The notes under the pieces are model-generated. The model was not told where the DNA came from. It saw nothing but the letters and a program-made list of their open reading frames with translations, and did no database searches. A stretch of DNA of 11,334 nt, taken from assembly GCA_020854015.1 (NCBI GenBank), contig JADZGG010000078.1, forward strand, positions 1-11,334, read 5' to 3'. The translations under genes and the position numbers were made by a program. This DNA is from Flavobacteriales bacterium. Its GTDB lineage: Bacteria; Bacteroidota; Bacteroidia; Flavobacteriales_F; PHOS-HE28. Position 1 is the first letter of the stretch. Every line of letters begins with the position of its first letter. Shown piece after piece: positions 1-7,110 of this stretch.

Positions 1-1
1 G

Positions 2-565
2 CAACCCCATTTCCTCTTCAACACACTGAACACGGTAAGCGCTTTGATGGATGAGGACATCAATGGCGCTCGGAAGGTGCTTAGCCGCTTGGGCGGTCTA
101 CTGCGTGTGACACTGGACAGTACCCAGCGCGATAAGGTGCGCTTGGACCGTGAGATCGACTACATCGGCAACTACCTCGGTATCGAAAGCGTCCGCTATC
201 AGGACCGCTTGAAAGTAACGTACGATATTCCGGGGAGCCTGAGCGGAGCCATCGTGCCTAGCATGGTGCTTCAGCCATTGGTGGAGAACTCCATCAAACA
301 CGGACCAGATTCCACGAACGAGGCTGTGCTGATCACGGTACAAGCCCGGGAGCGGGATGAACGGTTGGAGCTGAAGGTCTCAGACAACGGAAAGGGCTGT
401 TCAGATGTCAATAGCGCGATGATCACTGGTGGCATCGGCCTACGCAACGTTCGTGACCGCCTGCAATTGCTGTATGGCGACAACGCCCGATTCGAACTTG
501 CATCCCCCCATGGTCGGGGGTTCAATGTGACGCTCTCCTTCCCACTTGAATACGACCGTACATGA
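2..565 (+). CDS. LytS-type sensor histidine kinase, C-terminal part (5' end outside window)
   Basis: The frame is open from the left edge and its first residues read QPHFLFNTLN. This is the phospho-acceptor box of the LytS/YehU histidine kinase family (His_kinase domain), with the histidine at the third visible residue. The real start therefore lies upstream, and the sensor and membrane portion is not visible. About 187 residues remain. They contain the ATP-binding half: an N box (LVENSIKHG), a G1 box (DNGKG), a glycine-rich G2 box (GGIGLRNVRDRL) and a final GRGFNVTLSFPL strand. The stop overlaps the start of the next gene by 4 nt (ATGA), so kinase and regulator are probably translationally coupled partners. 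The kinase should autophosphorylate its histidine and pass the phosphate to Asp56 of the regulator. The stimulus cannot be inferred. Family assignment is sure; the true length is unknown. Confidence 0.93.
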   Translation, partial: QPHFLFNTLNTVSALMDEDINGARKVLSRLGGLLRVTLDSTQRDKVRLDREIDYIGNYLGIESVRYQDRLKVTYDIPGSLSGAIVPSMVLQPLVENSIKHGPDSTNEAVLITVQARERDERLELKVSDNGKGCSDVNSAMITGGIGLRNVRDRLQLLYGDNARFELASPHGRGFNVTLSFPLEYDRT

Positions 566-1350
566 AACACATCCGTACCCTGATCGCCGACGACGAACCG
601 GCGGCCCGCGCGCGGCTTGCGCGCCTCCTCGCACAAGACCCCGAGATCGAGCTTGTGGCTGAATGTCGTAACGGACAGGAAGCTGTGGAGGCGGTGGGTA
701 AGCACCGCCCTGACCTCCTCTTCCTCGACGTTCAGATGCCGCAGGTGAACGGCTTCGACGTCTTGCACCAATTGTCGCAGAACGGCAACCGTGAGCGTAT
801 GCCCTTCGTGGTGTTCGTGACCGCTCACGATCAATACGCGCTCAAGGCGTTCGACGTGAATGCGGTGGATTTCCTGTTGAAGCCTTACGACGACGAGCGC
901 TTCCACGCCAGCTTGGAGAAGGCCCGCAAGTGGATCGAGCTCCGCATGAACAGCAAGCTCACCGGACGCCTGATGGACCTGGTGCGCGAGCACATGCACT
1001 CCAGCAGCGAATACACGGAAGTGTTCGTGATCCGCGACAAGGGCCGCGAGCACAAGGTGCCCGTTGACGACATCGTCTTCCTGCGTGCCGAGGGCAACTA
1101 CCTCCACTTGCAGCTCAAGGACAAGCATCACCTGCACCGCATGACCATGAACGCGGTGGAGACCGAGCTCGACCCTGCGCGCTTCCTACGCATCCACCGA
1201 AGTTTCATCGTGAACAAGGCCCACGTGCGCAACTCGCGCTACAGCGGCAACAACGAGTTCATCTTCACGATGGCGAACAACGAGCGGATCATCAGCGGTC
1301 GCAGCTACAAGGAGTCCATCGCCAGGGCTTTGCAGGAGCAGTCCGTGTGA
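562..1350 (+). CDS. LytTR-family two-component response regulator
   Basis: This is a 262-residue transcriptional regulator of the LytR/AlgR type. Residues about 5-125 form a receiver domain: acidic pair D10/D11, phospho-acceptor D56 in LFLDVQMP, T87 and the conserved lysine K107 in LLKPY. Residues about 153-258 form a LytTR DNA-binding domain, with the typical VDDIVFLRAEGNYLHL and RFLRIHRSFIVNKAHV segments. The length is normal for the family and all key receiver residues are present. The start overlaps the kinase stop by 4 nt, with no separate ribosome site, which supports one operon and a cognate pair. LytTR regulators usually bind pairs of short direct repeats upstream of their targets. 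I could not identify such a target here. The gene is followed by 147 nt without a convincing gene or terminator. Confidence 0.95.
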   Translation: MKHIRTLIADDEPAARARLARLLAQDPEIELVAECRNGQEAVEAVGKHRPDLLFLDVQMPQVNGFDVLHQLSQNGNRERMPFVVFVTAHDQYALKAFDVNAVDFLLKPYDDERFHASLEKARKWIELRMNSKLTGRLMDLVREHMHSSSEYTEVFVIRDKGREHKVPVDDIVFLRAEGNYLHLQLKDKHHLHRMTMNAVETELDPARFLRIHRSFIVNKAHVRNSRYSGNNEFIFTMANNERIISGRSYKESIARALQEQSV

Positions 1351-1470
1351 ATGAAGCGTTGAACTGTGCTTGCTTCGACCGGATCGGCCCCCTCCGACAT
1401 TTTCTGCCCGCCCCTCATCACGTTCCGCACGATCCATCCTTTCGAATGCACTGGCGACGAGCAGTGGATC

Positions 1471-1478
1471 TAGCTTCA
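1471..1478 (+). promoter_or_regulatory. Weak -7-like element before the first DUF2911 gene
   Basis: TAGCTTCA matches the Bacteroidota -7 consensus TAnnTTTG at 6 of 8 positions (counting the two n) and lies 19 nt before the ATG at 1498. The only nearby -33-like candidate, TTCG at 1441-1444, is 26 nt away, which is too far for the usual spacing. The rest of 1351-1497 shows no clear hairpin terminator and no believable gene. An open frame from 1347 runs into the DUF2911 gene and has no recognisable features. Confidence 0.25.
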
Positions 1479-1497
1479 AGGTCCAACCCTTGTTGCC

Positions 1498-2574
1498 ATG
1501 CATACCTTCTTGAAAGCACTTGGCGCGTGCAGCGCCCTGCTCACTACGCCCTACCGGGTTCCGGCCCAATGGACATTTCTTGATCTACCTGTTGAAAGCC
1601 AAGCGGCAAGCATCAGCCAGCGGATCGGCACCACCGACATCTCCATCACCTACAGCCGACCGGCAGTGAAAGGACGTGTCATCTGGGGCGAGGTAGTACC
1701 CTATGGGCAAGTGTGGCGCGCCGGTGCGAACGACAACACCGTGGTCACCTTCAGCAGCGAAATGAAGGTCGAAGGTCAGGTCCTGCCCGCAGGGACCTAC
1801 GGTCTGCACATGATCCCGACGGCCACCACCTGGACCGTCATTTTCAGTAAGGACAGTCGCTCGTGGGGTTCTTTCTTCTACAAGCCCGAGCAGGATGCCC
1901 TGCGTGTAACGGTCGATCCGCGCCCCTGCCCGGCGACCGAATACCTGACCTACGACCTGGCGCCGTTGAAGGCTTCCGAGGCGGAGCTGACCCTGCGTTG
2001 GGCCCAACTGGCGGTACCGATCCGCATTGCCGTGGACGTCGACCAAGTGGTGCTGGCGCACATGGATGATCAGCTCAAAGGGCTCAGTGCCTTCAACTGG
2101 GAACCATGGTACGAGGCCGCGCGTTATTGCCACGATGCGCATATCGCTCCGGACAAAGCCATGAAGTGGGTGGATGTGAGCATTGCCCGCCAACCCAATT
2201 TCGAGAACCGCATGTTGAAGGCGGAGATGCTCACTACACAAGGCAAAAAGGCGGAAGCTGAGGCGCTGCGGAAGATCATGATCGACGAGGCCACCAATGG
2301 GCAGTTGAACACCTATGCCTACCAGCTTTTGCAGAAAGGCGAGAAAGCCGAGGCCGTGCGCATGTTCGAGCTGAACGCCAAGCGCCACGCCCTGGATCCG
2401 AACGTGCACGACAGTCTGGGTGAAGGCTACATGACCGCTGGCAACAAGGATGCTGCGATCAAGGCCTTCAAGAAGAGCCTTTCGATGAACCCGCCTGACG
2501 GGGTGAAAGCGAACTCCATCAAATGCCTCAAGCAGCTCGGTGTGGACACCAGCGCCTGGGAAGCAACGAAATAG
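1498..2574 (+). CDS. Exported DUF2911 protein with TPR-like C-terminal region
   Basis: This 358-residue protein starts with a probable signal peptide: Lys at position 6, a hydrophobic stretch over about residues 7-17, and a likely cut after the AQ near residue 24. Residues about 30-180 match the DUF2911 family. They include YSRPAVKGRVIWGE from Y52, then VPYGQVWRAGANDNTVV, then LPAGTYGLHMIP, SRSWGSFFYKPE and a late LTLRWAQLAVPI strand. The region from about 205 to 345 is helical, and residues about 273-340 look like two tetratricopeptide-type repeats (LDPNVHDSLGEGYMTAGNKDAAIKAF is split across them). DUF2911 has no established biochemical role that I know of. The location should be periplasm or outer envelope. 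It is related to the minus-strand gene at 9008-9844, which has the same order of domains. It probably forms its own transcription unit. Family is sure, function unknown. Confidence 0.9.
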   Translation: MHTFLKALGACSALLTTPYRVPAQWTFLDLPVESQAASISQRIGTTDISITYSRPAVKGRVIWGEVVPYGQVWRAGANDNTVVTFSSEMKVEGQVLPAGTYGLHMIPTATTWTVIFSKDSRSWGSFFYKPEQDALRVTVDPRPCPATEYLTYDLAPLKASEAELTLRWAQLAVPIRIAVDVDQVVLAHMDDQLKGLSAFNWEPWYEAARYCHDAHIAPDKAMKWVDVSIARQPNFENRMLKAEMLTTQGKKAEAEALRKIMIDEATNGQLNTYAYQLLQKGEKAEAVRMFELNAKRHALDPNVHDSLGEGYMTAGNKDAAIKAFKKSLSMNPPDGVKANSIKCLKQLGVDTSAWEATK

Positions 2575-2613
2575 TGAAAGGCAGGACCTCGCTTCTGCTG
2601 AAGGGACGATCTG

Positions 2614-2648
2614 TTTGGCGCATGGCCCGAGGCCGCATTCTACCTTCG
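2614..2648 (+). promoter_or_regulatory. Probable promoter of the deacetylase gene
   Basis: TTTG at 2614-2617 and TACCTTCG at 2641-2648 match the Bacteroidota -33 (TTTG) and -7 (TAnnTTTG) elements, the second at 7 of 8 positions. The 23-nt spacing is at the upper end of the known range. The -7 element ends only 4 nt before the ATG at 2653, so transcription would begin at or next to the start codon. A 5-bp inverted repeat (GGCCG 2631-2635, CGGCC 2647-2651) encloses the element. No terminator is visible in the short gap after the previous gene. Confidence 0.4.
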
Positions 2649-2652
2649 GCCC

Positions 2653-5160
2653 ATGCACTTCCGCTCCCGTCGTAAGGCGCAGCTCCTGCTGGCCATGGTT
2701 CTCCTTTGCACTTGGCACCTTCCACTTTCCGCGTTCGGTCAGCGCCCGGCTGCGCAACCCAGCGCCTCGGAGATCCTGCACAAGATGCAAAAGCTGAACG
2801 TGCTGGGGAGCGTACTGTACATCGTCGCGCATCCCGATGATGAGAACACACGCCTGATCGCCTGGCTCGCCAACGGCAAGAAGGTGCGGACCGGCAATCT
2901 CAGCCTCACCCGTGGCGATGGTGGCCAGAACCTCATCGGTCCAGAGCTGGGCGATGCACTGGGCATCATACGCACACAGGAACTGATGGAAGCACGCCGC
3001 ATCGATGGCGGTGAGCAGTTCTTCACCCGTGCCGTGGACTTCGGCTTCAGCAAGAATGCCGCCGAGAGCTTTGAGAAATGGGGCAAGCAGGAAGTGCTCA
3101 GCGATGTGGTGCGCGTCATCCGCCAGTTCCGACCCGATGTGATCATCACACGTTATCCACCGACGCGCGAAGCGGGACATGGGCACCACGAGGCATCAGC
3201 GATCCTCGCCGCCGAAGCCTTCGACCTGGCCGGTGATCCGAAGGCGTTCCCGGAGCAGTTGAACGAAGGCTTGGAGGTATGGCATCCGCGCCGCCTCTTC
3301 TTCAACGGCAGCACCTGGTGGAAGAAGGACCTCGCGGAATTCGTGAAGAACGACCCGGATTGGTATACCGTGGACGTAGGCGGATACGACCCGCTGCTGG
3401 GCCTCAGCTACACCGAGATCGCTGGGCGCAGCCGCAGCATGCACAAGAGCCAAGGCTTCGGCGCCGCTGAAACGCGCGGGGAACTGATCGAATACCTGCA
3501 CTTCGAAAAGGGCGACAAGCCGAAGGGCACGGACATATTTGAAGGGATCGACATGACGTGGGGGCGCGTTCCAGGAGGGGACCTCGGATCACAAGTGCGA
3601 ACATTGGCGGCCAACTATTCGCAGAACGAACCGGAGCGATCGACCGCTGAGCTGCTCACCATCAACGGACTGCTGAGCAACAGGGACAAGACGCCTGACC
3701 CCCATTGGATCGATATCAAACAGCGCGACGTTGAACAGCTGCTATTGCAGGTGAACGGGATCAACCTGGAGGCATTGTGCTCCACGCCAACCGTCGTGAC
3801 CGGCACGTCCGCGAAAGTTGACCTCAGCGTTGTGTCCAGGCGGCCTTCGAAGATCAGTGCGGTCAGTGCGAAGGAGACCGCCGTTGCCCTTGAACCGAAT
3901 AGAACGGTCACAATTCCCTTAACGCTCACCGCGCCAGTTGAAGCGGACGGACCGTTCTGGCTCGAACTTCCGCACAACGACCTTTACCGCTTCTCGGAGA
4001 AACGGAACATCGGAGCACCTGTCCTGCCTGCGCATTTTCAGGTGCCTTGTACCCTTCGCTTTGAGGATGGAACCACGGTCATCCGCCAGTTGACCGTATT
4101 GCACAGATGGGTGGATCGTGTCAAAGGTGAGCAGGTACGCGAATGTCATGTGACACCGCCTACCTCGGTCTATCCCAGACGGGGTGCCTTCATGGTGGTC
4201 CAGGACAGTCAAGTGGTGGACCTTGGCATCGAAGCCTACACCGAACTCCATGATTGCAAGGTCCATTGCGAAAAACCCTACGGGTGGGTCATGAACGCGA
4301 TGGAACAGGAGATCCCCGACCTGCACCAAGGTGATAAGGTGGGTGCCGAGTACCTCTTCATCAAGGACGAAGGCTGCGAGGAAGGCACATTGGAGTTAAG
4401 CGTCCGAACAGGTAATTCCGTGGACCGTCGTACACAGCGGAACATCACCTACGACCATTTGATGCCACAGGTGTATTCAACCCCGGCGGTGTTCAAGATC
4501 GTGCCCGTGGATGCCAAGGTGAACATCAAGACCGTCGGCTACATCAAAGGCGCCGGTGATGACGTGCCGCAGGCCATCGAACAGCTGGGCGTGAAGGTGG
4601 ATATCGTGGATCCCGCGAAGGCCACGTTGGAAAGCCTGCAGGGATACGACGCCATTGTAACAGGCATCCGCGCCTACAACACCACCAAGGCCTTGAAAGA
4701 CCTGAACCCGGTCCTGATGCAGTACGTGGAGCAAGGCGGCACCCTGGTGGTGCAGTACAACACCAAGAGCAGCGACATGGTACTGCCGGACACGCTCTTC
4801 GGCCCCTATCCCTTCAGCCTGACCCGCGACCGCGTGACCGTGGAGGAAGCACCGCCCACCTTCCTCGCGAAGGACCATCCATTGCTGAACACTCCGAACA
4901 AGATCACCGAGAAGGATTTCGAGGAATGGGTGCAGGAACGTGGCCTCTACTTCAGCGGCAAGCTCGATCCCCACTACACGCCACTGATCGCATGGAGCGA
5001 TCCGGGCGAACAACCGCTGAACGGCGGCCTCATCGCATGCGACCACGGCAAAGGGAGATACGTGTATACGGGCATCAGCTTCTTCCGACAGTTACCGGCA
5101 GGTGTGCCGGGCGCTTATCGGCTGTTCGCGAATCTGATCAGCAAGCGTTCCACACCGTAG
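2653..5160 (+). CDS. Exported PIG-L/LmbE-family deacetylase with GATase-like C-terminal domain
   Basis: This 835-residue protein has a signal peptide: basic n-region RSRRK at residues 4-8, a hydrophobic stretch from 11 to about 28, and a cut near FGQ30. Residues about 50-260 form a PIG-L/LmbE domain. AHPDDE is at 59-64, and by comparison with MshB H60 and D63 would bind zinc and D62 would act as base. HGHHEAS starts at H176 and supplies the third zinc ligand, H179. PIG-L enzymes remove N-acetyl groups from GlcNAc-type sugars or conjugates. Residues about 380-620 appear to be beta-sandwich material. Residues about 628-834 resemble a class I glutamine-amidotransferase-like fold (GYDAIVTGIRAYNT, YVEQGGTLVVQYNT, late GRYVYTGISFFRQ), but I see no catalytic Cys-His-Glu triad. 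Long PIG-L proteins of this design are known in Bacteroidota. The symporter gene follows after 49 nt, so co-transcription is likely. Substrate unknown. Confidence 0.9.
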   Translation: MHFRSRRKAQLLLAMVLLCTWHLPLSAFGQRPAAQPSASEILHKMQKLNVLGSVLYIVAHPDDENTRLIAWLANGKKVRTGNLSLTRGDGGQNLIGPELGDALGIIRTQELMEARRIDGGEQFFTRAVDFGFSKNAAESFEKWGKQEVLSDVVRVIRQFRPDVIITRYPPTREAGHGHHEASAILAAEAFDLAGDPKAFPEQLNEGLEVWHPRRLFFNGSTWWKKDLAEFVKNDPDWYTVDVGGYDPLLGLSYTEIAGRSRSMHKSQGFGAAETRGELIEYLHFEKGDKPKGTDIFEGIDMTWGRVPGGDLGSQVRTLAANYSQNEPERSTAELLTINGLLSNRDKTPDPHWIDIKQRDVEQLLLQVNGINLEALCSTPTVVTGTSAKVDLSVVSRRPSKISAVSAKETAVALEPNRTVTIPLTLTAPVEADGPFWLELPHNDLYRFSEKRNIGAPVLPAHFQVPCTLRFEDGTTVIRQLTVLHRWVDRVKGEQVRECHVTPPTSVYPRRGAFMVVQDSQVVDLGIEAYTELHDCKVHCEKPYGWVMNAMEQEIPDLHQGDKVGAEYLFIKDEGCEEGTLELSVRTGNSVDRRTQRNITYDHLMPQVYSTPAVFKIVPVDAKVNIKTVGYIKGAGDDVPQAIEQLGVKVDIVDPAKATLESLQGYDAIVTGIRAYNTTKALKDLNPVLMQYVEQGGTLVVQYNTKSSDMVLPDTLFGPYPFSLTRDRVTVEEAPPTFLAKDHPLLNTPNKITEKDFEEWVQERGLYFSGKLDPHYTPLIAWSDPGEQPLNGGLIACDHGKGRYVYTGISFFRQLPAGVPGAYRLFANLISKRSTP

Positions 5161-5174
5161 ACCGCACCTGTACG

Positions 5175-5193
5175 GTCGACCCATTGGGTCGAC
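5175..5193. promoter_or_regulatory. Perfect 19-nt palindrome between deacetylase and symporter genes
   Basis: GTCGACCCATTGGGTCGAC consists of 9-nt arms that are exact reverse complements around one central T. As RNA it would fold into an 8-bp stem with a 3-nt loop. It lies 14 nt after the deacetylase stop and 16 nt before the symporter start. No T-run follows, so it is not a classic intrinsic terminator. It could be an operator, an mRNA-stabilising or processing hairpin, or an attenuator that lowers downstream expression. Confidence 0.5.
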
Positions 5194-5209
5194 GCTACTG
5201 GAGCGTTGA

Positions 5210-6952
5210 ATGACCACCCCAATGCACTGGCTCGACTGGCTCATCCTCCTCGGCACCCTCGGCTTCATCGTGGGCTATGGGGTGTGGCGGACGCGCCGCA
5301 CGCACACGATGGAGGGCTATCTCCGTGGCGACAACGAGGACCGTTGGTGGGCCGTGATGCTGAGCGTAATGGCCACCCAGGCCAGCGCGATCACCTTCCT
5401 CAGCACACCGGGGCAGGGCTTCCTGGAAGGCCTGGGCTTCGTGCAGTTCTACTTCGGGCTGCCGCTCGCGATGATCGTGATCGGATGGGTGTTCATCCCG
5501 CTCTACTACAAGTGGAACGTATACACCGCCTATGAATTCATCGGCAAGCGCTTCGACCAGCGTACGCGTCTGCTCACCGCAGCGCTCTTCCTGATCCAGC
5601 GCGGTCTCAGCACCGGGATCACTATCTATGCGCCGAGCATCGTGCTGAGCAAAGTGCTGCACTGGCCGCTGGGCTGGACCTGCGTGTTCATCGGTGCGTT
5701 GGTGATCCTGTACACCACCACGGGTGGTGCAAAGGCTGTGGGCGTCACACACAAGCAGCAGATGGCCGTGATGTTCGCTGGACTCTTCGTAGCCTTCGGG
5801 TTGATCGTTTGGGAGCTGCGCGGCACGGTGAGCTTCGGGGAAAGTCTGCGCCTCGCGGGAGCGTTGGGCAAGCTGGACGTGATCGATACCTCGTGGGACC
5901 CGAACACGAAGTACACCTTGTGGAGCGGCCTCATCGGCGGATTCTTCCTTCAGCTATCGTATTTCGGCACGGACCAAAGCCAAGTGCAGCGCTACCTCAG
6001 TGGCCAGACCGCGCAACAGGCCCGAAGCGGGCTGCTAATGAACGGGCTGGTGAAGATCCCCATGCAGTTCTTCATCCTGCTTATCGGGGTGATGGTGTTC
6101 GTGTTCTACCTCTTCCATTCAGCACCTGTGCATTGGAACGCGGCCAACGTGGAGGCGATGAAAGTGCCTCACGCCGAGATGCGGGGTGCGCATGGAATTG
6201 CGGTTGATGGTCACCTTTCAACGGAGGCGATCACAGCAATGCATGCACAGAACAGCAAGACGATCGAGGACGCAGCAGTGGCTTTGGTGACCGCGCAACG
6301 AGCAGAGAAGGACGGGAACATTCTCGGGGCGGAAGAGTTTCTCCAACAAGCCTTGGACCGCGACAATTCCCTGCGCACTGAGTATACCGATGCGGTGACG
6401 AACCAGCTACCCGCCGCCGAACCCAACGACAAGGACTACATCTTCATCAGCTTCATCATGGACCACATGCCGGTGGGCGTGGTGGGTCTGTTGCTGGCGA
6501 TGATCTTCTGTGCGGGCATGGGCAGCACCAGTTCGCAGCTCAGCGCTCTGGCCACTACCGCTGTGGTCGACATCCTGCGCACTGGAGGAACCGGGGAACA
6601 ACAGGTCGTAGCTACCAAGTGGGCCACGGTGGTGTTCGGTATCCTGGCCTTGAGCTTCGCAGCCGTCTTCTCGCTCTTCGAGAACCTGATCCAGGCGGTG
6701 AACATTCTGGGAAGTCTCTTTTACGGAACTATCCTGGGCATCTTCCTGGTAGCCTTCTTCCTGAAACGAGTACAAGGCACAGCCGTGTTCATTGCAGCCC
6801 TCATCTCCCAGGCCGCCATCCTCTACATCCACTTCACAGGCATTGAGATCGCCTTCCTTTGGTACAACCTGATCGCTCCTGCCATTGTGGTCGCACTTGC
6901 CCTTGGACTACAGTTCGTGGTAACCAACGCGGCACGCATGGAGCCAGAATGA
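5210..6952 (+). CDS. Sodium:solute symporter (SSS/SLC5 family)
   Basis: This is a 580-residue inner-membrane transporter that should couple Na+ entry to solute uptake. Most of the length is hydrophobic helices, consistent with the 13 or so segments of the family. Signatures include ATQASAITFLSTPGQGF early on, the GGAKAVGVTHKQQ segment, YFGTDQSQVQRYL at 251-263 and AGMGSTSSQLSAL around 436-447. In the last of these, S441/S442 fit the serine pair of the Na2 site in SLC5 proteins. Residues about 303-409 form a polar, helix-prone stretch between two membrane segments. Similar inserts occur in Bacteroidota members of the family. GGAG at 5200-5203 lies 6 nt before the ATG and gives a usable ribosome site. 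The gene follows the exported deacetylase closely, suggesting uptake of a deacetylation product. The substrate cannot be read from the sequence. Confidence 0.92.
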   Translation: MTTPMHWLDWLILLGTLGFIVGYGVWRTRRTHTMEGYLRGDNEDRWWAVMLSVMATQASAITFLSTPGQGFLEGLGFVQFYFGLPLAMIVIGWVFIPLYYKWNVYTAYEFIGKRFDQRTRLLTAALFLIQRGLSTGITIYAPSIVLSKVLHWPLGWTCVFIGALVILYTTTGGAKAVGVTHKQQMAVMFAGLFVAFGLIVWELRGTVSFGESLRLAGALGKLDVIDTSWDPNTKYTLWSGLIGGFFLQLSYFGTDQSQVQRYLSGQTAQQARSGLLMNGLVKIPMQFFILLIGVMVFVFYLFHSAPVHWNAANVEAMKVPHAEMRGAHGIAVDGHLSTEAITAMHAQNSKTIEDAAVALVTAQRAEKDGNILGAEEFLQQALDRDNSLRTEYTDAVTNQLPAAEPNDKDYIFISFIMDHMPVGVVGLLLAMIFCAGMGSTSSQLSALATTAVVDILRTGGTGEQQVVATKWATVVFGILALSFAAVFSLFENLIQAVNILGSLFYGTILGIFLVAFFLKRVQGTAVFIAALISQAAILYIHFTGIEIAFLWYNLIAPAIVVALALGLQFVVTNAARMEPE

Positions 6953-7059
6953 TCGACGGATTGGCGCTTCCGATCGACGAAGACCATTGTGGCCGAGTTT
7001 CCAAGGATGGTTGCGCCAGCGGCACACACTGTTCACCCTCGGTCGTCGAATATGTGTGA
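6949..7059 (+). CDS. Possible 36-residue ORF coupled to the symporter stop
   Basis: An ATG at 6949 overlaps the symporter stop as ATGA and opens a 36-codon frame ending at 7059. The predicted peptide begins MIDGLALPIDEDHCG and ends SPSVVEYV. It has three cysteines (residues 14, 22 and 28) and no membrane segment. The overlap would allow translation by coupling. A promoter element for the next gene begins only 9 nt after its stop, so the ORF fills most of the gap. I do not recognise any family. It may simply be a chance frame, since 36 codons is short in GC-rich DNA. Confidence 0.25.
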   Translation: MIDGLALPIDEDHCGRVSKDGCASGTHCSPSVVEYV

Positions 7060-7067
7060 CGGAACGC

Positions 7068-7075
7068 TATTTTTG
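7068..7075 (+). promoter_or_regulatory. -7 promoter element of the T9SS cargo gene
   Basis: TATTTTTG is an exact match to the Bacteroidota -7 consensus TAnnTTTG. It lies 35 nt before the ATG at 7111, which predicts a leader of roughly 28 nt. No clear TTTG is present 17-23 nt upstream, so the -33 element is weak or absent. The leader is low in Shine-Dalgarno character, as is usual in this phylum. Confidence 0.55.
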
Positions 7076-7110
7076 TGCTGGACCTTTAGAACAACCCTAA
7101 GCCCCTTCAC

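Noticed and set aside
271..1137. Minus-strand frame of 288 codons
   Set aside because: It is antisense to the histidine kinase and response regulator, both certain, and shows no domain.
1347..1583. Plus-strand frame of 78 codons after the response regulator
   Set aside because: Although it overlaps the regulator stop by ATGA, it runs into the DUF2911 signal-peptide region in another frame and its composition (many Arg, Pro, His, Cys) looks non-coding.
1585..3189. Open frame of 534 codons on the minus strand
   Set aside because: It is antisense to the DUF2911 and deacetylase genes and crosses their intergenic gap. No recognisable domain is present, and the opposite strand has clear signal peptides and motifs.
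6951..6979. Direct repeat GATCGACG (6951-6958 and 6972-6979)
   Set aside because: Eight bases repeated 21 nt apart is weak evidence, and part of it overlaps the symporter stop. No further copies are present nearby.
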